DNA of 64,000 bases from Diatrype stigma (Eukaryota; Ascomycota; Sordariomycetes; Xylariales; Diatrypaceae): contig JAKJXP020000084.1 of the NCBI GenBank assembly GCA_022225965.2, forward strand, positions 1-64,000, in the 5' to 3' direction. The translations under genes and the position numbers were made by a program. This document shows positions 12,186-23,118 of this stretch, piece after piece (position 1 is the first letter of the stretch; each line of letters begins with the position of its first letter). The notes below the pieces were generated by a model. It had not been told where the DNA came from. It searched no databases and worked only from the letters and a program-made list of their open reading frames with translations.

Positions 12186-12262
12186 ATATCGCCCTACATA
12201 GGACCTACATACGGCGTACATACGACCTACATACGACCAACTTAGGGCGTACATCGGACCTA
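12186..12262. repeat. 10-11 bp tandem repeat (CCTACATACGA-like)
   Basis: Seven or so imperfect units around CTACATACGAC/GTACATACGAC. Confidence 0.75.
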
Positions 12263-12354
12263 CATACGACGGGAATGTACCTGGAGTCCTGGACGCTCGT
12301 TGGGTGAGGGGCGTCCTAGGCGTGAGGGGAGATGGGGATGGGATGGGGTCCCGT

Positions 12355-12448
12355 CGTGCCCGTCCAGCCCGTCCAGCCCGTTCTGCCCGTCCAGCCCGTC
12401 TTGCCCGTGCCTTGCCCGTCCCCCTTGCCCGTCCCCCTTGCCCGTCTA
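12355..12448. repeat. CCCGTCCAGC/CTTGCCCGTC tandem repeat
   Basis: About nine imperfect 10-bp units of CCCGTCCAGC shifting to CCCGTCCCCCTTG. Frames read across it (Pro/Val/Arg/Ala repeats) are artefacts of the repeat. Confidence 0.8.
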
Positions 12449-13615
12449 GTCAAGTCCCGTCAGAACGTTTTAAGGTTTATCACGGCCAGGAGACCCTCAG
12501 TGGAGACATCACCATTCGGCCCTTAGCGAATGGATTTCCGTCTAACCGATTTGAAGAGCGACGAGGACAGGGCTTGGACAGGGGGGTGGCGAAGACTCGG
12601 GCGAAGAAGTCAGCCTTGGCAACATTATAGCAGCATCGTGGACAGAACGGGTTTAGGGGCTTCAACCACGTTCCCACGTGTTCCCCGCAGAAATAAACCA
12701 GCACAACCCCTGATTCGAGCTCCAAGCAGTGTGGCTGCAGTGGTGGACGTTCGGAACCCGCCTGCCCGCATAAGGGCTACATAAGGGCATCTCGCGAAAG
12801 AGCAGACGACCTGCAGCGAAGATAGTCGGCGTGACGCCCACGTACCGGTAGCGCGCCCTATCACGGCTCGTCGTCCAGCCTGCTCTCGTCGAATGAGATC
12901 GGGGGAGGATAGCGACGAGGCAGCATCGGCTCCATTAGACCACTATAAAGTTCCTGCTGCCCATTTACGACGCGCTTTTTCGGGAGCCCGTCTGCCCGTG
13001 AATGAAGATTACTACCGTTGTAAGACGTGGCGTCGCCAGCTCGCAATATCCTGCTAACCAAGGTCCACCAATCTTGCGCGTCCGGAAAACCACAAAATGC
13101 AAAAATCACCTCATGGGGCAGCCGCCAGGAAGCCAGGCCACTCACTACCCACCGCCGCTAGGCTACATATTACCAGGCTACTTCACTTCCTCGCTATAGT
13201 TAGTCACTTAGGGCAGTTTCGTTTTCCGCTATTCTGATGAATCTGAAGTTACACGATCACACGATGCGATTTGGCACCCTTTTGGGATCCTTTGGGGGCT
13301 CTGATCTCTTTCAGGGTTCACTGACCTGTCGCACTGGCCAGCAGGTCTAGCCAGGTACCCGTCGTAACTCGTCATAATTAGGCACGAAGTAGATCCTACA
13401 TCATAGGTCAGACACGGACGGCTAGGCGGGCGACCTTTGGAGGCTCTGCCATTTCTCAAAGTGGATAGAACGCGTTAGCTGGTTAGCCGTGGTTGATGGT
13501 CTATCGCATCAGCACTCGGGTCGTTCCGAGCGGCTAGGGTCCATCCCCGAGAAATTGGTAAGAGGGCTAACGATGGGCAGGCAACTTTAAGTTTTATTGC
13601 GACTACGTAGTTATT

Positions 13616-13658
13616 GGACATGGACATGGGCATGGGCATGGGCATGGAGCATGGGCAT
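13616..13658. repeat. GGACAT/GGGCAT hexanucleotide repeat
   Basis: About seven units of GGACAT or GGGCAT, with one interruption (GGAGCAT). Confidence 0.8.
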
Positions 13659-14053
13659 ACGAAGTACAATGAATACATACCAGCACGCGCAGGATACATG
13701 GTATAAATTTGGAAAAGAAGAGGGCAAATGCGCCGACAGAAAATTAGGGTATTTTCCGCCGTCGGCTGCAAGGTTCCTTTGGTGATCAGTTCCACCGGAG
13801 CGTTGAGCCTATAGATATATATAGACAGATATGATGCCATCCTTCCCAAATTTCCTATTGAGATAAGCAGCACTATGGAATGGGGGGTCTCCAACACTCC
13901 AACGGCTGTGTAGTAAGGGCGGAGATATACGCTCGATGTGGAGGGGGGGCCGGTCGCGGTCGCGGTTACGGTTAACGGTTGCATTCGCGCACAGGGGGGT
14001 CCGGGGATGCGTTTTTCCTCGCGAGGCATGTGCTCATCCATTCATGCCCAAGC

Positions 14054-14179
14054 ATACACACACACACTCACTCTCACCTATTCACACGCACACACTCACA
14101 CACACACACGTTGGACATCGCTATCGACATTGTACAAGGTAGCGCGCACACACGCACGCACGCACGCGCACGCGCGCGT
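14054..14179. repeat. CA / CGCA microsatellite
   Basis: Runs of ACAC interspersed with CTCA, then ACGCACGC and CGCGCG. A 40-bp non-repetitive segment sits in the middle. Confidence 0.8.
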
Positions 14180-15057
14180 GATAGATCGACCCGAATATCA
14201 CCGTTCGCTCCTGAAAGTCCTGATGATGATTACGACTCTTATAGATAGCCACGCGAATCGCTCTCCCGCCCATGTATGCCGGGAGATCGACGCCCTAATT
14301 GCTCCAAATTCTCACTGTTTAGCCGGCTTGGCAAGGCGACTGGGCGACATGAGAAATAGGGAATGCGGAGAAGCTCTACACGTGCTGAGGGAAAGGGAAG
14401 GCGGGGGGTCAAAAGCAAAAAAGGGTGCGCCCTGAGCCCTCGATACCCCTGATTGCGCAATGCCGGCTGGCGCTGTCGTTTTCCCAAACCGGGCAAACCG
14501 GAACGGAGCACGCAACCCTTCCGTGTCGGGCTCCCGTCCCAACGGCCTGAACAAGTCCCGTCCCCACCCGGTATAAGGGGGCCCATTTAGCCTTAAGCCA
14601 TCGCCCAAGATTGCGATTCTGTTTTTGCTCTCTTTTGCCTGGTTTCTGCCTCTCCCTCGCCCGGAGACCACGGCGTTTGGGTGTATCGAATTGATTGAGA
14701 GGGTGTCTTTTTGCCCATGCTCTTTTCCGAGATACCCTTTTTTTCTCACCAAATCACCCGCAAAATGCAGATCGTCTCGTGTTCGGAATAGGAATGAGGT
14801 CAGAGGTGATCGTCGGTGATACTGGGGGATGACGATGAGGGTCATGATCTTCGCCGGGGAAAAGTCTTAAAAATGGCCCTAGGGCCCCAGACGAATGAGC
14901 TCATGGTCCTCGCCAGAAGAACGATGTCCACAGCAACCGTCGATAGCTCATCGATAGCGTCTCCTTTTTCCACCCGCGTACCTGATCGTACCTGATCTAC
15001 TTTCCTGGCGCCCTCCGGATCTTCGCGTTTTTCGTCATCATCGTCATCGTTGTCATC

Positions 15058-16048
15058 ATGGGACAGGGACCTTCTCTACCAGGCCCGCCTGGGACCAAGT
15101 TCCGTGTCATCGGTGCTGGAATGTGAGTCATCCTTTCTCCAGACTGGCTCCTCTGTTTTTCTCCGATCTCTATATGGCACGGTTGGCCTAGACCCGGGGC
15201 ATTTTCTCGATTGCGATATCGCGGATATAACCCAGGATCTCGTGCCTTGAACGTGCGGTACGGTACACAGCGGGAAAGGCACACTATTGACACGGATCAG
15301 GTCGCGTACCGGCACCAAGACCCTAAACGAAGCTCTGACCATTCTGCTCAATGGGCCCGTCCATGACTCCGGCATCCAGTCCCTCGGCGGCACAGTCCGC
15401 CAGATCCGGCTCTGGCTAGGGCTGATGGGGGCCGTCCCGAAGGCGTACACCTTCTCCGACCGGAAGAAGATCGACTGGCTTGTGTCGGACCTGCTGGAGG
15501 GCTACGTCGCCACCATGGACTGCCCGGCGGCGCTGCTGACGCCGGAGATCCTAGCGGTGTACCCTGAGGCCGTCGTGCTCGTGACGACGCGGGACGAGGC
15601 CTCGTGGTGGCGGAGCATGGAGTACATGAACTCGTTCATGGGCACGTACTACCTGCCGTTGGTCGTCATGTGGCTCTGGAAGGCGCAGGCCTACGGCAAG
15701 TGGCGGCGGCGCTTAAAGCAGCTGCTGATATGGCGCTATGGCCACGACCACATCCGGCGCGACACCCTGCGCGTGCACGAGGACTACCAGCGCCGTGTTG
15801 TCCCGCCCGAGAAGCTCTTCTTCTACGACGTCAAGGATGGCTGGGGGCCGCTGTGCAAGATCCTCGACGTCCCCGTGCCGGACGTCCCGTTCCCCCACAA
15901 CAACGACAAGGCCGCCGCGCGGCGGATCTACTGGCAGCACATGTTCTGGGGCATCGTCTCCTGGGTCTTTGCCCTCGCCATCTTCTACTATCTGTTCTAC
16001 TATGGAGCGCGCCTGTTCCACCAGGCGGGCCACTGTGTCGAAGTGTAG
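15058..16048 (+). CDS. Sulfotransfer_4-type P-loop protein with C-terminal membrane anchor
   Basis: Exons 15058-15122 and 15301-16048 (178-nt GT-AG intron) give 270 residues. Splicing joins VIGAGM to SRTGTKTLNEAL, recreating the 5'-PSB/P-loop region (residues 18-34) that neither exon has alone. The body reads like the fungal Sulfotransfer_4 family (often misnamed NAD-dependent epimerase): GPVHDSG, then a long helical part with MDCPAALL and VLVTTRDEASWWRS, where the latter matches the PAPS 3'-phosphate-binding segment in position. Near the C-terminus MFWGIVSWVFALAIFYYLFYYGA (236-258; 23 hydrophobic residues in two stretches) is a likely single membrane helix with a short tail. The expected role is PAPS-dependent sulfonation or a related P-loop activity at a membrane; the substrate is unknown. 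Confidence 0.85.
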
Positions 16049-16713
16049 GTGTCGGGTAAAAGGCTGTCTGTTTTTGTACATTCATACAACTCCTCTTGTA
16101 TATATATTTTACAGGATTGTTCAAAACATCGTATCTAGCTAATGACTTTATGAAGCTGTGGCGGTTCTATGCCCCTAGATCATGCTGGTGATGTAGTAGT
16201 GACCAATGGGGAATGATTCCGCGTCGGAATTAAGTGGTTTCTAGGGGGTCAGAAGCAATACGACCTGCATATACCCCCTTTGGACAATGTACCATTTTCC
16301 GGGTGTAACCTATGCTGGGTAGGCGTAAATCCTACAGCAGGCTGGGCATCCTCATACTAGGGGCAGCCAATATCTTTCGCGATCCTGCGCCCAACTTATT
16401 ACCTACCAACGGCATAAGATGTTGGCCGCTACCTGCAGGCATTTATGCGAGGCAAGTCATATTCGCGGGCTGACTTGGGATTCTATGATAGGGTCAATAT
16501 TTCATCCGAGCGGATCCTGACCAGCATCTTCTGCGGTTAGTAGGTGACAATTGAGGCGCAGGATCGCAAACCATCCGGCCAGAGATCGCCAAGGGTTCTC
16601 CGAAGTATAGAGGGGTTGATACCTCTCAGCGTACTTATTTAGGTTCATGAAATAGTCCGGGCCTTCTCAAAATTTACCCCCAATATCCAAAAAGAACCCA
16701 GGGCACCGTAACA
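16049..16713. other. intergenic region
   Basis: About 660 bp with no coding signal. Contains the terminator side of the sulfotransferase-like gene and the promoter of the HET gene. Confidence 0.5.
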
Positions 16714-18945
16714 ATGAAGAAATGTTTCCATATACCCGAGACCTTTGTGTCAACACCCGACGATAAATCCAATGGGTTGTGTTCCGCTTGCCGATTTGTC
16801 TTTCGGGACCACCACTTTAGATGTGTTGAAGAAGGAAATAGGGGACTTCATTTCCATTCCAAGATTGGGTACCATATAGAAAGAGCATCTTGTCCAGGAT
16901 GCCGACTAATTGGTTCTTTCTTTTCAAACTCCCGGGGAGCCACCAACACGTCTCCTGAGACAGATATCATGATTGAGCAGAGAACAGTCTGGGGTTTCAA
17001 ATTGTCATCAAACGCGCATCTTGGCAACGCAATGAAAGTTTCAGCCAACAATCGATACGGACCTGGTAGAAAAACAGTTGGTACGATCTTTGCCGCAGGC
17101 CAGACTGACTTTTCGCCTCCGATTGGGGTCCCTCTTGGATCTGGCGCCTTGCCAATCCTGGGGCGCTTGATACCTCCTGAAGTCGACCTAAGCCTTGTTA
17201 GAAGTTGGATGAAATCTTGCGATGCCAATCATACGGAATGTAGGCCTTCAAGCCAACTGAGACATCACGCCTTCCGTCTGATTGATCTGGCCCATTGGAA
17301 ACTCGTCAATGCCTCTCCAAACGATAGATATGTGGCCCTTTCATATGTCTGGGGGCCGGATAGGGTGTCGATGTTGACGACAAAGACACTGCCTGAGTTC
17401 TCGGTCGACGACGGCCTTCGACAGATAGCAATTCCACCGACCATTCGCGATGCAATGCGGTTTGCCAGTGATATTGGCTACCGATACATATGGATCGACT
17501 CATTTTGCATTATACAAGATGATCATCATGACAAGGAACAGCAACTTCCGATCATGTTTAAGATCTATAGTGATGCTGACCTCGTCATTGTCGCTGCTAC
17601 AGGCGAGTCTTCACGCGCAGGACTGCCTGGCATCGGAGGAAAGATGCGGGAGCCGTGGCAACAAATTGAAAGCATTGGAGCACGTCAGTACATAACAGCA
17701 GGACTGGAAATCCATGAGGCGATAGATTCAACGACGTGGAATACCCGTGGCTGGACCTTTCAGGAGGCATTTGTTGCACGAAGGATCCTCGTTTTTACAA
17801 CTCGAGAAATCTTTTGGGTTTGCCAGGATTCTACATGGAAAGAAGATGTCACGTTCGAGTCGCAGTATCATATCAGTGAAGGCAAAGGGTCAAGCTCGCT
17901 TTGGGGACACCTGGATAGGGCAGCCAGCAGCGAATGCCGCACCAACGACTATTGCCGGAATGTAGAGACTTTCACCCGCAGACGTTTCACCGTTGAAAAC
18001 GATACCATATGGGCCTATATCGGTATTCTCGGAGCTCGAGCAGCATCCTTTCCGAAAGGTTATATCTGGGGTCTGCCATACGAGATATTAGACGCAGCAC
18101 TCGTGTGGATTCCTCAGGTGTATAGATGTGGCTGCTGCAACGGGATCAAAAGGTCCCTGCACACATTCACGAGAAGGGGCACTCGCTATACACTGCCGTA
18201 CCCATCTTGGTCTTGGCTCTCCGTCAGAGGCGGTGTCTATTTCCCGAGTCCCTGTGGAAGCATAGCCTCTGAAGTCTCCTGGTATCATCCACTAGACTTC
18301 CAAGACCTGCATAACCGGGAAATTTCTGGGCGAGCAACGACTTATATCCATGACATGTTGCAAAGAATAGGACCGATAGGCGGGAAGTCTGATGTCTTCC
18401 AAAGCCAACCTCATCCAGACGGTATCAACATGGATTACGGATTTCTGCACTTTGCAGCAATGACGGCAAGCGTTATCGTCAAAGCACGTGACCCTGAAGG
18501 TTGTTTATTACGGATGAAGCGTCGGGCAGTAGATTTTCTACAAGCTGTGAAAAGGATATTCACTAGCCCTTTGGCCTATTGGGATGCCCCTACGGAAGTA
18601 GAACTGGAACGTGCCGATATTTGTCTTCCGTCCGGCGAAACCATCTGTGAACTACGGGTACCGATCAAATATTTGGGGCTTAGACAGAAAAGACTTGGCC
18701 ATATTGCCCTGCTTTCCTCCAATATGGCTGGGGAAATAGACGACAGCTGTGTGGTTTCGACCAATCCTTTGGATTGTGGCAACGTCATTCACGTACGGGG
18801 CTGCGACCACATCCAAAGCCATAACATCATGTTAATCGAGTGGCACGGTAAGATCGCACATCGACGTGCACTCGGGAAGATTGGCAAAGAGGATTGGGTC
18901 AAGCTAAAGGTGTATGCAGAGAAGAAGGATATCATACTGGGCTGA
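16714..18945 (+). CDS. HET-domain (heterokaryon incompatibility-type) protein
   Basis: Single-exon frame of 743 residues. The N-terminus has two CxxC pairs (CSAC at 23-26, CPGC at 60-63), common in this architecture. The HET domain covers about 206-355: YVALSYVWG, then IPPTIRDAMRFA, YIWIDSFCIIQDD, MFKIYSDADLVIVAA, and TTWNTRGWTFQEA, all canonical blocks in order. A long C-terminal region of unknown function follows. HET proteins trigger or regulate regulated cell death after non-self contact in filamentous ascomycetes, usually with an allelic or non-allelic partner. No NLR, patatin or other partner gene is adjacent in this window, so a role in recognition is inferred from the domain only. The gene looks intact and not RIP-damaged although it sits 1.4 kb from the transposon nest. 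Confidence 0.92.
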   Translation: MKKCFHIPETFVSTPDDKSNGLCSACRFVFRDHHFRCVEEGNRGLHFHSKIGYHIERASCPGCRLIGSFFSNSRGATNTSPETDIMIEQRTVWGFKLSSNAHLGNAMKVSANNRYGPGRKTVGTIFAAGQTDFSPPIGVPLGSGALPILGRLIPPEVDLSLVRSWMKSCDANHTECRPSSQLRHHAFRLIDLAHWKLVNASPNDRYVALSYVWGPDRVSMLTTKTLPEFSVDDGLRQIAIPPTIRDAMRFASDIGYRYIWIDSFCIIQDDHHDKEQQLPIMFKIYSDADLVIVAATGESSRAGLPGIGGKMREPWQQIESIGARQYITAGLEIHEAIDSTTWNTRGWTFQEAFVARRILVFTTREIFWVCQDSTWKEDVTFESQYHISEGKGSSSLWGHLDRAASSECRTNDYCRNVETFTRRRFTVENDTIWAYIGILGARAASFPKGYIWGLPYEILDAALVWIPQVYRCGCCNGIKRSLHTFTRRGTRYTLPYPSWSWLSVRGGVYFPSPCGSIASEVSWYHPLDFQDLHNREISGRATTYIHDMLQRIGPIGGKSDVFQSQPHPDGINMDYGFLHFAAMTASVIVKARDPEGCLLRMKRRAVDFLQAVKRIFTSPLAYWDAPTEVELERADICLPSGETICELRVPIKYLGLRQKRLGHIALLSSNMAGEIDDSCVVSTNPLDCGNVIHVRGCDHIQSHNIMLIEWHGKIAHRRALGKIGKEDWVKLKVYAEKKDIILG

Positions 18946-19057
18946 GCTGGCGTGGAAGAACCAGCTGCGGTTGGCAAAGGAGGTAACGTCATGAAAAGAC
19001 AGTTTCTTATATTTCATACAATAGTTGAGATACGATGATACGACTGATACGGGGCTA

Positions 19058-19065
19058 GAATGGAC
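19058..19065. repeat. 8-bp target-site duplication, left copy
   Basis: GAATGGAC, repeated exactly at 19668-19675. Confidence 0.8.
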
Positions 19066-19667
19066 CAGGGTGTCAAGCAACGCAATCCACTGCAACCAAG
19101 CCCTCTGGTGGATGGATTGCAGTAACTGCAACCAGCACCCTGGATTTGGTGGATTGAAGTTGCGCAACTGCAACCAAATTGCAGTGGCGTTGCACTGGTT
19201 GCAGTACCCAAATCGGGTTAAAGTGAGGGCATATACCAAGGTCGTAAAACGGATTTTGGGCGTTTATCTGGCGTATTCGAAGCGTATTGCAGCCCGCCTA
19301 ACAGACGGTTCCTAATAAATAATTTCCTTATTACCGACCCATTCGACCTATCCGACCCATACCCCCTTCCTGGCACGCACCCCCTTCCTGGCACGCACCC
19401 CCTTCCTGGTCCCCCCCCCCCCTCCACTAGCCTCCACTTTAACCCCTACTAAGGTAGCCCCTTATATAATCCTTGTTGTGGCGGTATATATTAGCCACAA
19501 TTACCAGCCACTGCAACCTGCCATCAATTGCGCAACCAGGGGAAGTTATCGTGGATTGCGTTGCAGGTTGCGCAATTTCGAAAAATCCCAAATGGATGGA
19601 TTGCAGAGGGTGGTGTCCACCAAATGGTGGACATCACGTTGCACAGGTTGCGTTGCTTGACACCCTG
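19066..19667. mobile_element. 602-bp non-autonomous hAT-like element (MITE)
   Basis: The ends are inverted repeats starting CAGGGTGTCAAGCAACGCAA (left) and its complement on the right, flanked by the perfect 8-bp duplication GAATGGAC. CAGGG-type termini with 8-bp duplications are the mark of hAT transposons. Subterminal regions hold many short GTTGCA/TGCAAC and GGATTGCAG motifs in both orientations, as expected for transposase binding. Inside are a three-copy CCCCCTTCCTGGCACGCA tandem repeat (about 19365-19411) and a C-tract. No transposase frame exists, so it needs an autonomous relative elsewhere. Confidence 0.85.
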
Positions 19668-19675
19668 GAATGGAC
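19668..19675. repeat. 8-bp target-site duplication, right copy
   Basis: GAATGGAC, identical to 19058-19065. Confidence 0.8.
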
Positions 19676-19956
19676 CGAGCTCGGGATATTGAATGGACCG
19701 GGTTTTCCGGCTTTTGTCTATCATAAGGGGGCTAGGTGCCAGGGACCTAGCCACCAGAAGAAGCATACACACCGGGCTCTATACAATACACTCTTTTGCC
19801 CCTCAACACTCGATTTCACGACCGGGACCAAGAGAAAATTGAGTATTGGGTGAAAAAGTCACGCTATGAATGAATAGAACAATAATGGGTAATAGCAACC
19901 GATGTGCATAGTGATGTTTGTCGACGCGCCTCGCCATATTTTATGCGTCTCCCCAC

Positions 19957-20322
19957 CTAAGCTGCAGCAAATAGTATGTAATCTTCCCTCGGGGGTCGCG
20001 GTAGATATGGAACGAGCTCATGTTCACTTCCTCCACTGCCTCTGCCATCCAGGCTCTCTGAGCTCTTGTCTTTCGTTACACTGATAGCAGAGCTTATAGG
20101 TAAGCGAGAGCTAGGCAGAAAGCTTGAGACTTTGACAATGAGGCCCGATCCTGTAATCTTTCTGACCAAAGGCTTATATAGTGGCAGGCTCGCGCATATT
20201 ATGGCTGTAGCGCTATGAACATTTGTCCAAATCTCAGCGGCTGAGTGAGACGGCAGGTAGTTTCCTGGAACGTAGCCAAGAATCGTGCGCAAAAGACTAG
20301 TGACGATAATGCTAAAAGACCT
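19957..20322 (-). pseudogene. 3' fragment of a rhodopsin-like integral membrane protein gene
   Basis: Minus-strand frame that starts inside the protein (SFSIIVTSLLRTIL) and runs to a TAG at 19957. It contains the end of a membrane helix, GYVPGNYLPSHSAAEIWTNVHSATAI and a last helix IICASLPLYKPLV, followed by a Ser-rich cytosolic tail. This is the C-terminal third of the fungal rhodopsin-domain family (PF20684-like), whose N-terminal two thirds lie at 38633-39387. The two parts are separated by the retroelement nest, with both gene pieces on the same strand and in the correct order. It has no start codon of its own in a sensible place. Confidence 0.85.
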
Positions 20323-20335
20323 ATTAGCGTTCGTG

Positions 20336-20640
20336 ATACTTATGGGTTTATAAATTACTTTAGGAATTCGATTAGAGGGTATTGGAACAGTATATTGGTA
20401 ATATAAGCCCTTTTAAGGGCCGGCCGTTATAGCGTTTAAAGAGCGCTATTACATAGCGCTTCGTAAGGTTATTATTACGTTCGTAAAGGCCGCTTTTAAT
20501 TATTTAAGCGATACTTTCGAATAAGGATATTATAAAAGCGGCTTATAGCGGCTTATACGGATTTTTTATATAAAAGTATTATAACGTTTATAAAAATAGC
20601 CGAAAATTATTTTCGCGGCCGATTTAAAACAGCTTTATAC
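20336..20640. repeat. split direct repeat B2
   Basis: About 305 bp that recur at a 505-bp offset (20841-21145): landmarks are TTTATAAATTA, GCCGGCCGTTATA, AAAAGCGGCTTATA and GCGGC-AATTTAAAAC. The mismatches I see are nearly all C/T or G/A. Confidence 0.8.
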
Positions 20641-20754
20641 GTATAAATAAATTAAAACCTATAAATAATTCTTTTATTAATATTCTTTTTATTAAGATTT
20701 TTTTTTTCGTTCGTTATAATCGTAAATATTAATAAAAACGGTAAACGAAAAAAA

Positions 20755-20857
20755 CGGCGGCGTAATTATAAAATTAATCGAATTATTAATTATTATTATT
20801 ATAAATAATAAATTACGATATAAAATTTTTTTGAATTCGTAAATTAATTTATTTATA
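20755..20857. repeat. split direct repeat A2
   Basis: Matches 38511-38612 in the same orientation: both have GGCGG, ATTATAAA-TTAATCG, AATTATTAATTATTATT and GT(A/AG)ATTAATTTATT in order. Confidence 0.75.
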
Positions 20858-21145
20858 AATTATTTTAAAAATTCGATTAAAAGGTATTAAAATAATATAT
20901 TAATAATATAAATCCTTTTAAAAGCCGGCCGTTATAACATTCGAAAAACGCTATTACGTAACGTTTTATAAGGCTATTATTATATTCGTAAAGGCCATTT
21001 TTAGCTATTTAAATGGTACTTTTAAATAAGGGTATTATAAAAGCGGCTTATAACGGCTTGCGCGGATTTTTCGCATAAAACTATTATAACGTTCGTAAAA
21101 ATAACCGAAAGCTATTTTCGCGGCTAATTTAAAACAACTTAATTT
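20841..21145. repeat. split direct repeat B1
   Basis: Second copy of the 20336-20640 repeat, more strongly AT-shifted. Confidence 0.8.
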
Positions 21146-21249
21146 ATTTTATTTATTATTTTTTTTTTCGGATATAAAAAAAAATTATTAATTCGTTTTC
21201 GATTATTTGCATACGAAATAGCGTTATAAATATAAAAGGCTTATTAAAA

Positions 21250-21754
21250 ACGTTTTATAATATGGATATATAGTATTAAAGAATTATTTACTTAATAACT
21301 TAATATTCTTTTCGTTTATATCGGAATCGAAAGCATATTATACGGCCTTTCGACAGAAATTATAATCCAAATACGTATTAAAGGAAATTCCGATTTGCGT
21401 TAAACGGATCCGAAATGCGATAAAAACGTATTCGTAAATAAAAACGCCGCTTTATAAACGGAATAAAGATTATCGATTCGGGTTATATTCGGAATTCGAA
21501 TTTTATCGTAACTATTTGGCCATATAAAAATAAAAGCATATAATATCGTTTATAGCTTTTATTATTAGGATTATTCCGTTTTTATTCCGATTCGTTTTAT
21601 TGGATCGGAAAAATAACCGGAAATAATCTTTCCGTTCGAAAGAAATAACGCAAAATAAAGAAAGCTTTTCGTGCCTATATCGAACCGAATCGCCGGCGTC
21701 GGCTTTGATATATATAATTTCGCCTAAACGAAAAAAATCCGTCCATGCCGTCAT
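21250..21754 (-). pseudogene. decayed tyrosine recombinase of the outer retroelement
   Basis: One minus-strand frame, broken by TAA/TAG codons. It opens with TDFFRLGEI and FFRSNKTNRNKNGI, resembling the N-lobe of DIRS/Crypton-type recombinases (FLR-GE, then S-KTD--GVT). About 100 codons later in the same frame come FRIRLTQIGI and FCRKAV, at the place of the H-x-x-R and LGRW-S-A boxes. The catalytic His and the final Tyr cannot be confirmed. It lies downstream of the reverse transcriptase in the element, as expected. Confidence 0.55.
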
Positions 21755-22853
21755 AAAAACGGCGTTAATCGCAAATGTATTCCCGAAATTCTTATCCGCC
21801 GTTGCTTCGAAATTAACGAATCGTTAAAACGTAATTTTAAAAATGAAAGGTTTTTTTTAATTCGTATCGATTCGTATAAAAACAAATATTTCGCTTTTTA
21901 TATTAAGCGTTTTATATATGCGTTTTCGAAAATTATTATATCGTAATTTATATCGATATATGCCGAACGTATAAATATTAAGTATTTCTTTATTATAAAG
22001 CTCCGAAATCGGTTTTATATTTAACCGAAAGTTTAATCGAATATTTATTTCGAAAGGATAATTATTATTACCGATTATAATACAAATACGTATCATTAAT
22101 ATTATAATTCGTACGAACGTATTATTATATTATAAGTCTTTCGGATATTCGGAACGAATCCGGTTTAAAATAACTTTACGTAATTTTCGTTAAAAAAAAT
22201 TCGCGATATTCGTATTACGAAGGTATTTGGAAGCTTAATATTATAAACGTTTATTAATTAAGGCATAAATTAATAATCGATTATTAATTCCGTTAAAAAA
22301 ACGTATTCGCGAATATATTTTCGGCCGACGATATACGTATCGCTATAAGGTTAATATCGAATTTCGCCGAACGGATAAAAACGTTACGAAAAGCGTTTAT
22401 TAAAGGGATTGCTTTTATTTTAAAACTAAATAAGCCGTATTAAGCCGTTATATTATCGATATATACGATAATCGTATTATATATTTACGTTAAACCGAAT
22501 AATAAAAAGGCTTTTTAAATTGCAATTAATTTAAAAATATTAATTAAAAGTTATAATTCGTTTTCGTTAAATAAGCGATAAAAAATTTAAATAACCGGAA
22601 TAAATAAGTTCGTACGTTAACTTTTTTAAGCCGGGCTTTTACGGTATTAAAAGCCCTTAAATGCGGATTTCGAAAAATCCGTAAATAAATGGAAAACCGT
22701 TCGATTCGAATTTATTAATAAATAAATGCCGTTAAAATTCCGGAAAAAATCCTTTTATTATCGTAAATTCTTTACGACGCCGTTATTAAGCGGGCATTAT
22801 AAGCATAAGTTACGTATAAAGGCGAAAAAGCCTTAAATTCCGTATAAAAAGGG

Positions 22854-22858
22854 CTTAT
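22854..22858. repeat. 5-bp target duplication, left
   Basis: CTTAT, repeated at 36260-36264. Confidence 0.8.
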
Positions 22859-23118
22859 TGTTATGAACGTCCCGGACTTCCTGCTTTTAGCTAGGAATGC
22901 CGGCGGCGTCGATAACGTCGACTATATATAAGGGCACAGCACCGCTATATAATGCTTAGTATTATTTATTACTAATATAAAGGTAAAGTTATAAAATAAT
23001 AAAAGCATGAATTGTTATAAAGTATTAAGAATTCCAAGAATTTTTATATAATTCTTAATAATATTAAATAAAAATACGTAATATTAAATAATCTTAGGAA
23101 CTATTGTATTACGTAATA
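22859..23118 (-). repeat. LTR (3' LTR in element polarity)
   Basis: 260 bp matching 36000-36259 in direct orientation. It begins TGTTATGAACG on the plus strand. The other copy preserves the opposite end as ...CGTAACA, so together they give TG...CA termini. A purine tract (AAAGGGA, complement of 23123-23129) just inside marks the polypurine site and a minus-strand polarity. Confidence 0.88.

Larger units (their letters stand above)
12449..15057. other. intergenic region with simple repeats
   Basis: About 2.6 kb without a gene I can support. Contains a hexanucleotide GGGCAT tract (13616-13658) and a CA/CGCA tract (14054-14179). Upstream of the sulfotransferase-like start there is a TCATCATCGTCATCG run immediately before the ATG. 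Confidence 0.45.

Noticed and set aside
12861..13145. Minus-strand 94-codon frame with Trp and Cys
   Set aside because: No domain, no intron signals that extend it, and weak codon bias.
14054..14179. Array that might resemble CRISPR repeats
   Set aside because: It is a CA/CGCA microsatellite without unique spacers, in a eukaryotic context.
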